Shown one piece after another: positions 16,568 to 24,701 of a stretch of DNA of 64,000 bases. Made by a program: the position numbers and the translations under genes. The stretch spans positions 67,588 to 131,587 of the forward strand of contig CAZCBE010000005.1 in NCBI GenBank assembly GCA_964496695.1, in the 5' to 3' direction. The notes beneath the pieces were generated by a model. That model saw nothing but the letters and a program-made list of their open reading frames with translations, did not search any database and was not told the origin of the DNA. The first letter of the stretch is position 1. Every line of letters starts with the position of its first letter. This DNA is from SXTU01 sp964496695. Its GTDB lineage: Bacteria; Verrucomicrobiota; Verrucomicrobiia; Limisphaerales; SXTU01.

Positions 16568-17080
16568 ATGCCGAGACTAGTCTTACTGACCGAGGGATTC
16601 ACCGGGCGCTCCTTCGAGCTGAAGACAGAACGCTCCACGGTCGGTCGGGTGGAGGACAACAATTTTCAGATTCCCGCCCCCTCGGTTTCGAGCCATCACT
16701 GCGAAATCCTGCTCCGGGGCAACGAGGTGGTGATCAAGGATCTCGACTCCACCAACGGCACTTTCATCAACGGCGAGCAGGTGACCGAGGCTTCGCTGCC
16801 CATTGGCCAGACGGTTCGGTTCGGCTCGGTGGAAGCACGCTTGGAAGCCTCTGCTCCGGCTGGGCCCAAGAAGCCGCTGCAGAACACCTCCGTGATCCCG
16901 CAAGGTGTGAAGTCGAACGAACTGGAGCCGGGCACGCAGAGGCTTCAGACCTCCAAGAACCCGGCCTTCAAACCGAGGAGCAACAAGACCAACCTGACCT
17001 TCATCATCGTCGGCGTGGTGATCGCCCTGGCCATCATCGGCACCTTGGTTTACGTCTTCTTCTTTAGCGGGGACAAGTGA
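16568..17080 (+). CDS. FHA-domain protein with C-terminal membrane anchor (copy 2)
   Basis: 170-residue tandem paralogue of the preceding gene. The first ~90 residues, including TVGRVEDNNF, SVSSHHCEIL and DLDSTNGTFING, are almost identical; the linker is diverged (ASAPAGPKKPLQNTSVIPQ) and the C-terminal membrane helix is conserved (TFIIVGVVIALAIIGTLVYV). Start ATG 16568 aligns exactly with copy 1. An upstream ATG (16478) is in frame but precedes the promoter copy. Near identity of the FHA domains with a diverged linker suggests selection or gene conversion on the binding domain. Function as in copy 1, phosphothreonine-dependent recruitment at the membrane. Confidence 0.9.
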   Translation: MPRLVLLTEGFTGRSFELKTERSTVGRVEDNNFQIPAPSVSSHHCEILLRGNEVVIKDLDSTNGTFINGEQVTEASLPIGQTVRFGSVEARLEASAPAGPKKPLQNTSVIPQGVKSNELEPGTQRLQTSKNPAFKPRSNKTNLTFIIVGVVIALAIIGTLVYVFFFSGDK

Positions 17081-17097
17081 CCTGACGGCTGCCCGGC

Positions 17098-18087
17098 TCA
17101 GCCTTTGAGCCAGCCGCAGACGTCTTTCGCCGCGTAGGTGATGATGATGTCCGCCCCCGCCCGACGCATCCCCAGCAGGGCTTCCAGTGTCACCGCCCGC
17201 TCGTCAATCCACCCGTTCGCCGCCGCCGCCTTGATCATGGAATACTCCGCGCTCACGGCGTAGGCCGCCGTCGGGTAGCCAAAGGTCACTTTGACCCGGT
17301 GCAGGATGTCGAGATAGGCCAAGGCGGGCTTCACCATGACCATGTCCGCCCCTTCCGCAATGTCCAGGGCCACTTCGCGCAGTGCTTCCTCGGCATTGGC
17401 CGGGTTCATCTGGTAGCTGCGCCGATCGCCAAACTGCGGCGCGGACTCGGCGGCGTCACGAAACGGACCGTAAAAGGCGGAGGAATACTTGGCGGCGTAG
17501 GAGAGGATCGGCGTGTCGGAAAACCCGCCGGCATCCAGTGCCGCGCGGATGGCACGCACGCGGCCATCCATCATGTCGCTGGGGGCTACGACATCGGCCC
17601 CGGCCTCAGCATGGCTGACGGCGGTGCGGGCCAGGAGCTTGAGGGACGGATCGTTCAACACTTTGCCCGCTGCACGATGCACCAGCCCGCAGTGGCCGTG
17701 GCTCATGTATTCGCACAGGCAAACGTCGGTGATGACGAGCAGGCCGGGCACTTCCTGCTTCAAGGCGCGGACGGCCTGCTGGACGATGCCATTGCGGGCG
17801 TAAGCCCCCGACGCTCGTTCATCCTTTTTCTCAGGCAGGCCAAACAACAGGACGGCGGGAACACCCGCTGTGTGCGCGGCCACCGCATCCTTCACCAACT
17901 CGTCCACGCTGAGCTGAAACACTCCGGGCATGGAGCCGATGGGGCGGCGTTCCTTGCGGCCGGGCCGGGCAAAAAAGGGCAGCACTAGCTGATGGGCGCT
18001 CAGCACCGTCTCGGACACCATGCGCCGCAGGACCGGCGACTGCCGCAGCCGACGCGGCCGACTCACGGGGAAAGCGGGCGGGGTCAT
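17098..18087 (-). CDS. hemB: Delta-aminolevulinic acid dehydratase (porphobilinogen synthase)
   Basis: Condenses two 5-aminolevulinate molecules to porphobilinogen in tetrapyrrole synthesis. The 329 residues are standard. The zinc-type metal site is visible as TDVCLCEYMSHGHCG, with three cysteines, so this is the zinc-dependent class. The two Schiff-base lysine regions are SYAAKYSSAFYGPFRDA and DMVMVKPALAYLD. The start at ATG 18087 (MTPPAFPVSRPRRLR) gives the usual RPRRLR opening; the longer frame to 18246 crosses a repeat element. Cytosolic. It converges with the FHA genes. Heme is needed by the large cytochrome cluster further along, but no direct linkage is shown. Confidence 0.96.
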   Translation of the reverse strand: MTPPAFPVSRPRRLRQSPVLRRMVSETVLSAHQLVLPFFARPGRKERRPIGSMPGVFQLSVDELVKDAVAAHTAGVPAVLLFGLPEKKDERASGAYARNGIVQQAVRALKQEVPGLLVITDVCLCEYMSHGHCGLVHRAAGKVLNDPSLKLLARTAVSHAEAGADVVAPSDMMDGRVRAIRAALDAGGFSDTPILSYAAKYSSAFYGPFRDAAESAPQFGDRRSYQMNPANAEEALREVALDIAEGADMVMVKPALAYLDILHRVKVTFGYPTAAYAVSAEYSMIKAAAANGWIDERAVTLEALLGMRRAGADIIITYAAKDVCGWLKG

Positions 18088-18219
18088 GCGCGGGCTAAGG
18101 CTTTCACCAGGGCAGGCCGCTGCCCGACCGGATTTGGTTGATTCCAGAGAAACACGCGCGGAATCTAATGACGCGCGTGGGCTGAAGCAAGCCGGGAGCC
18201 GGGCCAGCGCGGAGGGCTT

Positions 18220-18262
18220 TCGTAGCGCCAGCTTCCGGCCGGCCATGCCGCAAGCATCCTAG
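18220..18262. repeat. GTAGCGCC...TGCCGCAAGC repeat fragment
   Basis: CGTAGCGCCAGCTTCCGGCC followed by GGCCATGCCGCAAGCATCC. The same words, in one orientation or the other, occur inside TIR copies A and B and at 22471-22519. It is the recognisable content of the 231-bp gap between hemB and the 111-residue protein gene. Confidence 0.6.
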
Positions 18263-18318
18263 CCTGCCCGACGACGCGAGCCGGGAGCAGCCGGACTCCA
18301 AGTTGGTGACGACACAGT

Positions 18319-18654
18319 TCAGAAACTGCGGGCGAACAGCTTGAACCCGGCCGCCTTGCCGGTAACCGGATCGAAGCTCACGTTCCGCAGATCACGCTTC
18401 AGGTCCTCCGGCTGCCGCAGATCCAACGCCCGCGACTTCGGCTTGGCGGCCAGACAATCCACGATGACGCCGCCGTTTTTCGACTGGTTCAGGACACCCG
18501 TGCCAGCACCTCGTCCCGCAGCGGCGGAGCGTTGGCCGGTCACGTAGGATTTGTAGGAGTTCAACGGCTCATCCGCAGGGTTGTCGCCGGCAGTTTGTGC
18601 GGCGGCCATGGCAGGAAGAGCAAACAACAGCAGGGTGAGCGGTATTGCTTTCAT
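18319..18654 (-). CDS. Small secreted protein of unknown function
   Basis: 111 residues. The N terminus MKAIPLTLLLFALPAMAAAQ is a clear signal peptide with an AxA cleavage site. The mature part is polar, contains a glycine/alanine-rich segment (AAAGRGAGTGV), a single cysteine (VIVDCLAAK) and ends FDPVTGKAAGFKLFARSF. No family recognised. It is upstream of hemB on the same strand but separated by a 231-bp gap with repeats, so a shared transcript is unlikely. It could be periplasmic. Confidence 0.6.
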   Translation of the reverse strand: MKAIPLTLLLFALPAMAAAQTAGDNPADEPLNSYKSYVTGQRSAAAGRGAGTGVLNQSKNGGVIVDCLAAKPKSRALDLRQPEDLKRDLRNVSFDPVTGKAAGFKLFARSF

Positions 18655-18728
18655 ACCATGAACATCGTCCTGCCCGTTGACTTGTCAACGGGGGGAACAG
18701 CCTCCGGCCACGGCGCTCGACCGGTGCC

Positions 18729-19682
18729 TCAGCGTTGCGCGGAGACGGTGATGTTCGTGTAGCGCACCGCGTCGGGATCGAGCACGGAAATGCTGAAGGG
18801 GAAGAGCTTGTGCGGGTCCAGCACCATCTTGGAATCGGAGAACTTGCCCAGCGACGCACCCGTCTTGTCAATCAGATCACACTCCACCTTCACGCCATAC
18901 CACGCCACGTCCGAGTGGTTGGTGACACTGCCGCGCACATACAGCAGCGCAGTGCCAGGCTGCTTCTGCCACGAGTGGGTGAGCAGTTCCACGCCTTCCT
19001 TTGCCAGCTTGCCATCCTTGTCCTTCTTGGGACGAATGGAGAGGTAATACTGCCCCCAGCGCACCGCCGCCACCACCGCGAGCAGGAGGACCAGCACCAG
19101 CCCAACCCGCCGGAACCAGCTCGGCTTCGGCGGAGGAACCAAATTGGGGGCCACAGTGCCGCAATCGGGACAGGCCGCCGCGCCGGTGGGAATCTTGGTG
19201 CCGCAGAAATCGCACCGCAGGGGCTTGGTGCCCGGCTCGCCGTCGTCGCCGTCCGCCCATTGGGCTTTGACCACCATGGACTTCTTATCCGCGCCCTTCG
19301 CGGCAGGCCGCGGTCCCGGTGACCGGACCCCCGGGCTGGCCGCCCGCGCGGCTTCCAGCGCGGCCTTTTGCACGTCGCTGAGGGGTTTGCCGGCGACCGG
19401 TTTCGCCGGGGTCGCCTGGGACGTCCCGGTGGTCCGGGCGACGGGCTTGGCCACAGGCTTGGCCACCAGTTTCGCCGCCGTCGGCTGCGCAGGGGCAGGT
19501 TCAGCCGGTGCGGCCGGTGCGGCTTCGGCCGGAGCCGCTGCGGAATCGTCCGCCGCCGCGTTCAGCACGGTCTGCTGGCCGCAATGCGGGCAGGCGATGC
19601 TCATTCCACGCGCAGTGGCGGGGAAAGAGATGCGCCCGTGGCAATGGTTGCACGGGCTTTTCAAATACTGCTCTTGGCTCAT
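18729..19682 (-). CDS. Double zinc-ribbon membrane protein with C-terminal FxLYD-like domain
   Basis: 317 residues, not a named family. Residues 1-45 hold a first zinc ribbon (CNHCHG...CPHCG). A low-complexity Ala/Pro/Lys linker follows (about 46-130). A second ribbon (RCDFCGTKIPTGAAACPDCG) precedes one membrane helix (about 196-218, VGLVLVLLLAVVAAVRWGQYYL). The C-terminal ~95 residues (LLYVRGSVTNHSDVAWYGVKVECDLIDKTGASLGKF) look like an extracytoplasmic beta sandwich of the FxLYD type. The first ribbon resembles the one at 63182, so this genome uses that module repeatedly. The topology suggests cytoplasmic ribbons and a periplasmic beta domain. Confidence 0.75.
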   Translation of the reverse strand: MSQEQYLKSPCNHCHGRISFPATARGMSIACPHCGQQTVLNAAADDSAAAPAEAAPAAPAEPAPAQPTAAKLVAKPVAKPVARTTGTSQATPAKPVAGKPLSDVQKAALEAARAASPGVRSPGPRPAAKGADKKSMVVKAQWADGDDGEPGTKPLRCDFCGTKIPTGAAACPDCGTVAPNLVPPPKPSWFRRVGLVLVLLLAVVAAVRWGQYYLSIRPKKDKDGKLAKEGVELLTHSWQKQPGTALLYVRGSVTNHSDVAWYGVKVECDLIDKTGASLGKFSDSKMVLDPHKLFPFSISVLDPDAVRYTNITVSAQR

Positions 19683-19780
19683 GTGCGCGACACTTCCGCC
19701 TGCGGGTCAGCCTGTTGTGTTAAATGCGCGCGCAGTATCTTCCGCCGCCCGCCGTATTCAATCAGAAAACCACCCGGCCT

Positions 19781-20560
19781 TCAGTGCAGCCATTTGAACG
19801 GGTGAAAATTGAAGATGAGCTGGAGCCCGGTGAGAAAGGTCATGGCATACACGACCTTCAGGAAAGCCTGCTCGGAAAACTTGCGGTTCAACCACACCCC
19901 GATCCATACGCCCAGGGGAATCAACGGCAGGAACGCCAGGCTGGTCACCAAGGATTCGCGCCCGATGATGTGGTTGGCGAAGAAGAACGGCATCTTGATC
20001 CAGTTGATACAGGTGAAGACCAGCACGGTGGTCGCCACATACGTCTCCTTGGGCATGCGCTGGGGAATGAGAAAGAGGCTCACCACCGGCCCGGCTCCGT
20101 GGGCAAAGGTGCTGGTGATGCCCGCCCCGATGCCACACGGGATGCCAATCTTGTGGTTTGGGGCGAACGCACCCTCCGCCGCGAAAATGCGCTCCTTGAG
20201 GAGTTGAAAGACCACAAAAGCCACCGCCAGAATGCCAATGCACAGGTTCAACTCCCGGGCTGAGAACCGGCCGATGAGCTGCACGCCGATCACCACGCCC
20301 ACGACCACGCCCGGTAGCAGGAACTTCAGGTTCTTGCGCTCCCACTTGCCCCAGTAGTGATACACGCTGAAGGCGTCCCCCGCACAGAGCAGCGGCAGCA
20401 GCACGCCGATGGCGAAGTCCGGCGGGTGCCCGCTCGCCCCAAACGCCAGCACACAGAGCGGCGTCGTCAGCATGCCCAGGCCGCCGCCAAAGCCGGCCTT
20501 GGACAGGCCGATAAACAGCACTGCCAGCGCCACCAACAACGTGGAAGACCAGTCTTGCAC
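19781..20560 (-). CDS. TauE/SafE family permease (probable sulfite/anion exporter)
   Basis: 259-residue multi-pass permease. Two repeats characteristic of TauE/SafE (DUF81) are visible: the first opens with FIGLSKAGFGGGLGMLTTPLCVL, the second with GIGAGITSTFAHGAGPVVSLFLIPQ. Family members export sulfite, sulfoacetate or other small anions, and the substrate here is not determinable. Eight or so hydrophobic helices span the protein. It stands between the zinc-ribbon gene (98 bp away, same strand) and a small membrane protein gene. No sulfur-oxidation genes are adjacent. Confidence 0.9.
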   Translation of the reverse strand: MQDWSSTLLVALAVLFIGLSKAGFGGGLGMLTTPLCVLAFGASGHPPDFAIGVLLPLLCAGDAFSVYHYWGKWERKNLKFLLPGVVVGVVIGVQLIGRFSARELNLCIGILAVAFVVFQLLKERIFAAEGAFAPNHKIGIPCGIGAGITSTFAHGAGPVVSLFLIPQRMPKETYVATTVLVFTCINWIKMPFFFANHIIGRESLVTSLAFLPLIPLGVWIGVWLNRKFSEQAFLKVVYAMTFLTGLQLIFNFHPFKWLH

Positions 20561-20668
20561 CCGTTCGCTGTAAGAGGCGGGAAGGGAAAATCAAAGCGCA
20601 AAGTTGCGGCGAGTTCAGCAGAACGCGGCCTAACACGCGGAGGGGAGACGGCGTCCGACGTAACCAGC

Positions 20669-21109
20669 TCAGGACGCACCCGGTGGAAATCCAACCCCGG
20701 TGGCCAGATCCCGCTGCGCCTTGGGCTGCGCCAAGGGCTGAGCCGACTTCTTGTGGTCGGCGACCCGGCGCAACGCCTCGAAAGTCTGCGGCCCCGCCCG
20801 CTCGAACAGGCGCAACACCCGGTAATACCGGCAGCCGCGCCAGGCCAGAAAGTAGGCCAGACCAATGGGCGGATACCAAATCCAACGCGAGTAACCGAAG
20901 GCCAGATGCGAAACCGCCGCGAACGTGAACGCCAGGAAAGCCCCGAGCGCGTAGAGCCGGGTAAAGAGGCTGACGTGCGCCTTGGCCTTCAGCTTCTGCC
21001 CCTTCCACCAGAACATTTCGCTCTGCGCGACGAATCGCTCCGCCTCCTCGAGGACCAGATCATCCGAGTGCGACAGCGGTTCAGTGACGGCATTTTGTGG
21101 AGGAGTCAT
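20669..21109 (-). CDS. Small two-helix membrane protein, unknown
   Basis: 146 residues. A charged N-terminal helix (LEEAERFVAQSEMFWWKGQKLKAKAH) is followed by two hydrophobic helices (about 55-75, LYALGAFLAFTFAAVSHLAF, and about 80-95, YPPIGLAYFLAWRGC). An amphipathic tail with YRVLRLFERAGPQTFEALRRVADHKK comes last. No family recognised. The gene precedes the TauE/SafE permease on the same strand by 108 bp and is divergent from the LarA-like gene, so its promoter should lie in 21110-21203. Confidence 0.6.
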   Translation of the reverse strand: MTPPQNAVTEPLSHSDDLVLEEAERFVAQSEMFWWKGQKLKAKAHVSLFTRLYALGAFLAFTFAAVSHLAFGYSRWIWYPPIGLAYFLAWRGCRYYRVLRLFERAGPQTFEALRRVADHKKSAQPLAQPKAQRDLATGVGFPPGAS

Positions 21110-21203
21110 AATTCTAACGATTCAATAAAAGCCTCCCCCGCAGCCGTGTCAAATGGACGGGAATCCACTTTTCGACCACGCGGCCCGCTGCTAGCGTCCG
21201 CTC

Positions 21204-22475
21204 GTGTCAGCCTGCTACCCCAAAGTCTTCCGTGTCCGGCAAAAGTTTGAACGCCCGTTGGTGACGGATGTCCAGGCCACGGTGCCGGCGGAACTGACCC
21301 GCATCGGCGTCGCCCAGCGCGTGCAGCCCGGCCAGACCGTCGCCATCACCGCCGGCAGCCGGGGCATCACGAACATCGCCGCGATCATCAAGGCCACGGT
21401 GGATTTCTTTCGCGCCGCCGGGGCGCAACCCTTCGTCGTCGCCGCCATGGGCAGCCACGGGGGCGGCACGCCGGACGGCCAGCGCGGCATCCTCGCCAAC
21501 TACGGCATCACCGAGGCCTTCTGCGGCTGCCCCGTCCGCACCAGCATGGAGACCGTGGTGCTCGACCGCACGGCGGAGGGCATCCCTGTCCACTTTGGGC
21601 GAGATGCGCTTGCCGCTGATCACGTCGTCGTGGTGGGCCGCGTGAAGCCGCACACCGAACTCTTCGGCGACCACCAGAGCGGCCTGATGAAGATGCTGCT
21701 CATTGGTTTGGGCAAGCACGAGGGTGCGAAGATTTACCACCGGGCGTTCGTGGACCATTCGTTCGACACCATCGTCCGCAGCGTGGGCCGGCGTGTGATC
21801 GAGAAGGGCCGCATCCTCGCGGCACTCGGCATCGTGGAGAACGCCTACGACCAGACCGGCCTCATCCGCGCGGTGCTGCCGCACGAACTGGAGGCGCAGG
21901 ACAAGGAACTCCTCGCCCTCGCCCGCCAGTGGCTCCCTCGCCTGCCCTTCGACCACGCGGACCTGCTGCTGGTGGACGAGATCGGCAAGGAAATCTCTGG
22001 CTGCGGCATGGACACGAACATCATCGGCCGCAAGCGCTACGAGCATTGGACCGAGGAACACGAGTTTCCCAAGATCAAGAAGATCGCCATCCGCAGCCTG
22101 ACGGAGCAGACGCATGGCAATGCCACCGGCCTGGGCAAGTCCGAGTATTGCCTCAGCCGCGTGGTGGAGGCGATGGACAAGCGCATCACCTACATCAACG
22201 TCGCCACCGCCTGCTACCCGCAGGTGGCCATGATCCCGCCGCACTACGATACTGACCGCGAACTCCTCGACGTCGCGCTCTCGACCATCGGCCTCACCGA
22301 GCCGCCGCACGCCAAGCTGCTGTGGATTCAGAACACCCTGCATGTCGAGGAAGTCGAGTGCGGCGAAGCCTTCCTGCCCCTGGCCCGTGGGCGGAGCGAT
22401 CTGGAAATCCTCACCGAACCCCGCGAACTGAAGTTCGACGACAATGGGATGCTGCCGCGGACAATGGCTGCGTAG
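21204..22475 (+). CDS. LarA-like protein (DUF2088, lactate racemase N-terminal-type)
   Basis: 423 residues with the DUF2088/LarA fold. GQTVAITAGSRGITNIAAIIKATVDFFRAAGAQPFVVAAMGSHGGGTPDGQ matches the family's substrate-binding loop, and VVGRVKPHTELFGDHQSGLMKMLLIGLGKHEGA holds the His-rich region equivalent to the nickel-pincer site environment. No larB, larC or larE cofactor genes lie in the window, so whether this enzyme carries the nickel pincer nucleotide is unknown. Start is GTG 21204; the frame has no better ATG. Many Verrucomicrobiota and Planctomycetota have similar stand-alone genes, probably racemases or epimerases of other hydroxyacids. Cytosolic. Confidence 0.85.
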   Translation: MSACYPKVFRVRQKFERPLVTDVQATVPAELTRIGVAQRVQPGQTVAITAGSRGITNIAAIIKATVDFFRAAGAQPFVVAAMGSHGGGTPDGQRGILANYGITEAFCGCPVRTSMETVVLDRTAEGIPVHFGRDALAADHVVVVGRVKPHTELFGDHQSGLMKMLLIGLGKHEGAKIYHRAFVDHSFDTIVRSVGRRVIEKGRILAALGIVENAYDQTGLIRAVLPHELEAQDKELLALARQWLPRLPFDHADLLLVDEIGKEISGCGMDTNIIGRKRYEHWTEEHEFPKIKKIAIRSLTEQTHGNATGLGKSEYCLSRVVEAMDKRITYINVATACYPQVAMIPPHYDTDRELLDVALSTIGLTEPPHAKLLWIQNTLHVEEVECGEAFLPLARGRSDLEILTEPRELKFDDNGMLPRTMAA

Positions 22476-22519
22476 CGTCGGCCTCTGGCCGGCCATGCCG
22501 CAAGCGTCCCCGCTTGCCC
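22471..22519. repeat. CGTAGCG...GGCCGGCCATGCCGCAAGCG repeat fragment
   Basis: CGTAGCGTCGGCCTCTGGCC then GGCCATGCCGCAAGCGTCC and CGCTTGCC. It is the best-preserved single copy of the word set seen inside TIR copies A and B and at 18220-18262. It begins at the end of the LarA-like gene. Confidence 0.65.
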
Positions 22520-22628
22520 GGTCGGACGAATGCCCCGGCCGGTCATGGAACGGCTCAAACAAAAATTTCTTCCTCCATTTTGCTTTGCGCCTTTGCGTCT
22601 TCGCGTCAAACCCGCTTTCATAGCCCGC

Positions 22629-24218
22629 ATGTCAGACCCAAAAGCCGCGCCCACGCGCGCCCGAAACATCGTCCTGTATTTCGCCGTTTCCCTCGCGGTG
22701 ATCACTTACGTGGACCGCGTCTGCATCTCGCAGGCCGCGCCGCAGATGCAGAAGGACCTCGGCCTGACCAAGGAGCAGATGGGCTGGGCCTTCACCGCCT
22801 TCAGCCTGGCTTACGCGCTGTTTGAGATTCCCGGCGGCTGGCTTGGCGACAAGATCGGCCCGCGCAAGGTGCTGATGCGCGTGGTCGCCATGTGGTCGGT
22901 CTTCACCATCGCCACCGGCTGGGCCTTCAACCTCGCGTCGCTGGTGGTCTTCCGTTTCCTGTTCGGCGTGGGCGAGGCGGGCTGTTTTCCGAATGTGACC
23001 AAGGCCTTCACGCTCTGGTTCCCCGCCTATGAACGGGTGAAGGCACAGGGTGTGATGTGGCTGAGCGCGCGCTGGGGCGGGGCCTTCACTCCGCTGCTGG
23101 TGGGCTGGATGCTGGCCACGGGCGGCCCCGACAAGGCCGGCCTGGGCCTACATTACAAATGGGTCTTCCTCATCTTCGGCCTGCTGGGCGTCATCTGGGC
23201 GGTGTTCTTCTACAACTGGTTCCGCGACCTCCCCAAGAACCATCCCAGCGTGAACGCCAAGGAACTGGAAATCATCGGCGACCACTCCCACGCAACGGGC
23301 GGCGACCACTCCATCCCCTGGGCCGAGCTTTTCGCCAGCCGCAGCGTGTGGATGCTCTGGCTGCAATACTTCTGCATGTCCTTCGCTTGGTATTTCTACA
23401 TCACCTGGATGCCCACCTTCATCAAGGAGACCTTCCCGAACCTCTCTGACATCAACCGTGCCCTGCTCGCCTGCGTGCCCCTGTTCTTCGGCGGCATCGG
23501 CTCGATGTTTGCCGGCATGGTGGCGGCCCCGCTCGAGCGCTACTTCGGCAGTTCCGGCACGACCCGCCGGTTCCTCGGCTGCACGGGCCTGTGTCTGGCG
23601 GCAGTGATGCTGCTCACGTCGGTCTTCCTGCGGAACTCCGCCTCTGCCGCCACGGCCGGCTCATGGATTCCCATCCTCTCGATGCTCGCAGTGGGCCTGG
23701 CCAGCTTCTGCAACGACCTCGCCATGCCCGGTGCCTGGGGCGCGTGCATGGAAGTCGGCGGCAAGCACACCGGCTCGCTCTCCGGCAGCATGAACATGAT
23801 GGGCAACCTCGGCGGCGCGATGCCCGGCTTCGTGGTGCCCATGGTCCTGACCCTGACGAATGCGCCCGACGCCGCCTCCCCTTCGTGGAACGCCGTGTTC
23901 TACCTCTTCGCCGCCGTGTATGTGGTCGGCGGCCTGAGCTGGCTGGCGATTGACCCGGTGACGCCGCTGGCACAGCAGGTGATGAGCACCAAAAGTTCCG
24001 GCTGGGCGATCTCCCTGCGCATGATCGGCGGCCTGAGCCTGTTCGTGCTGCTGACCGGCCTGATCGTGATGGCCTGCAGCCCTGAACCTTCACCCCAAGG
24101 CCGGCAGATGGCGCTGATCGGCGGCGGCTTGATGATCGGTGGCTTCTTCATCGCCTTCCTCGTGGACTGCCTGACGGACATCCGCGATGCCGTCGTGAAA
24201 ACCGGCGGCAAGCTCTGA
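22629..24218 (+). CDS. Major facilitator superfamily transporter (anion:cation symporter type)
   Basis: 529-residue MFS permease. RNIVLYFAVSLAVITYVDRVCISQAAPQMQKDLGLTKEQMGWAFTAF is the TM1/TM2 signature of the hexuronate/glucarate (ACS, GudP/ExuT) subgroup, and the A-like motif GWLGDKIGPRKVLMRVV follows. It shows about 12 helices plus two additional C-terminal helices (LRMIGGLSLFVLLTGLIV and MALIGGGLMIGGFFIAFLVD), which make it longer than the usual ~430-residue member. It probably imports a sugar acid or similar carboxylate with protons; the LarA-like gene just upstream would fit a hydroxyacid pathway, but this is inference. Start ATG 22629; the upstream frame is repetitive intergenic DNA. 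Confidence 0.9.
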   Translation: MSDPKAAPTRARNIVLYFAVSLAVITYVDRVCISQAAPQMQKDLGLTKEQMGWAFTAFSLAYALFEIPGGWLGDKIGPRKVLMRVVAMWSVFTIATGWAFNLASLVVFRFLFGVGEAGCFPNVTKAFTLWFPAYERVKAQGVMWLSARWGGAFTPLLVGWMLATGGPDKAGLGLHYKWVFLIFGLLGVIWAVFFYNWFRDLPKNHPSVNAKELEIIGDHSHATGGDHSIPWAELFASRSVWMLWLQYFCMSFAWYFYITWMPTFIKETFPNLSDINRALLACVPLFFGGIGSMFAGMVAAPLERYFGSSGTTRRFLGCTGLCLAAVMLLTSVFLRNSASAATAGSWIPILSMLAVGLASFCNDLAMPGAWGACMEVGGKHTGSLSGSMNMMGNLGGAMPGFVVPMVLTLTNAPDAASPSWNAVFYLFAAVYVVGGLSWLAIDPVTPLAQQVMSTKSSGWAISLRMIGGLSLFVLLTGLIVMACSPEPSPQGRQMALIGGGLMIGGFFIAFLVDCLTDIRDAVVKTGGKL

Positions 24219-24228
24219 CCGGCTCCTT

Positions 24229-24573
24229 ATGAACAACGAATGCCTCGGTGCAATGATCTCCCGGGCCGTTGGCGTTGTTCTGATCGTCATCGGAGGGTCA
24301 TTCCTCCTGCTCTACCGGCCACTGTTCCAGCCCCCGGACACGGTCACGAATGGCTGGCCCAGCCATTCGCAACAGGTGAACTTCAGCTCGCTCCACCTGC
24401 ACGACTCCTATTTCCTGGTTGGACCAAGTTTGAGCGTCTGGCTCCCGGGCGTCGTGCAGGCGGCTGCCGGTTTGATAATGGTTCTTCTGTCCCGCCCCAT
24501 AGGCCGGTGGCTGGCAAGGGGACTGAACCAGCCGGGCGGCTCCATCACAACTGAACCCAGCCAAGACCGCTGA
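24229..24573 (+). CDS. Small two-helix membrane protein downstream of the MFS gene
   Basis: 114 residues. Helix 1 (about 10-30, ISRAVGVVLIVIGGSFLLLY) and helix 2 (about 70-90, LSVWLPGVVQAAAGLIMVLL) flank a polar loop with NFSSLHLHDSYFLVGPS. It begins 10 bp after the MFS stop codon, so it is very likely co-transcribed and perhaps translationally coupled. No family recognised. The His-x-His-D-S-Y-F phrase in the loop is reminiscent of the HDTYY motif seen in some oxidase-like membrane proteins, but the protein is too short to say more. Confidence 0.62.
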   Translation: MNNECLGAMISRAVGVVLIVIGGSFLLLYRPLFQPPDTVTNGWPSHSQQVNFSSLHLHDSYFLVGPSLSVWLPGVVQAAAGLIMVLLSRPIGRWLARGLNQPGGSITTEPSQDR

Positions 24574-24701
24574 TTGATCGCTGTGCTCGCTGACCCCGGC
24601 TCTGCGCCGGCCACCCGCACGCCACTTGTCCTCGCCGGCGCGGTGAGGACACCGCGCCCTACCCTGCGCGTCTCCATAAAACTCGCGGGGCGTTCCAACC
24701 G

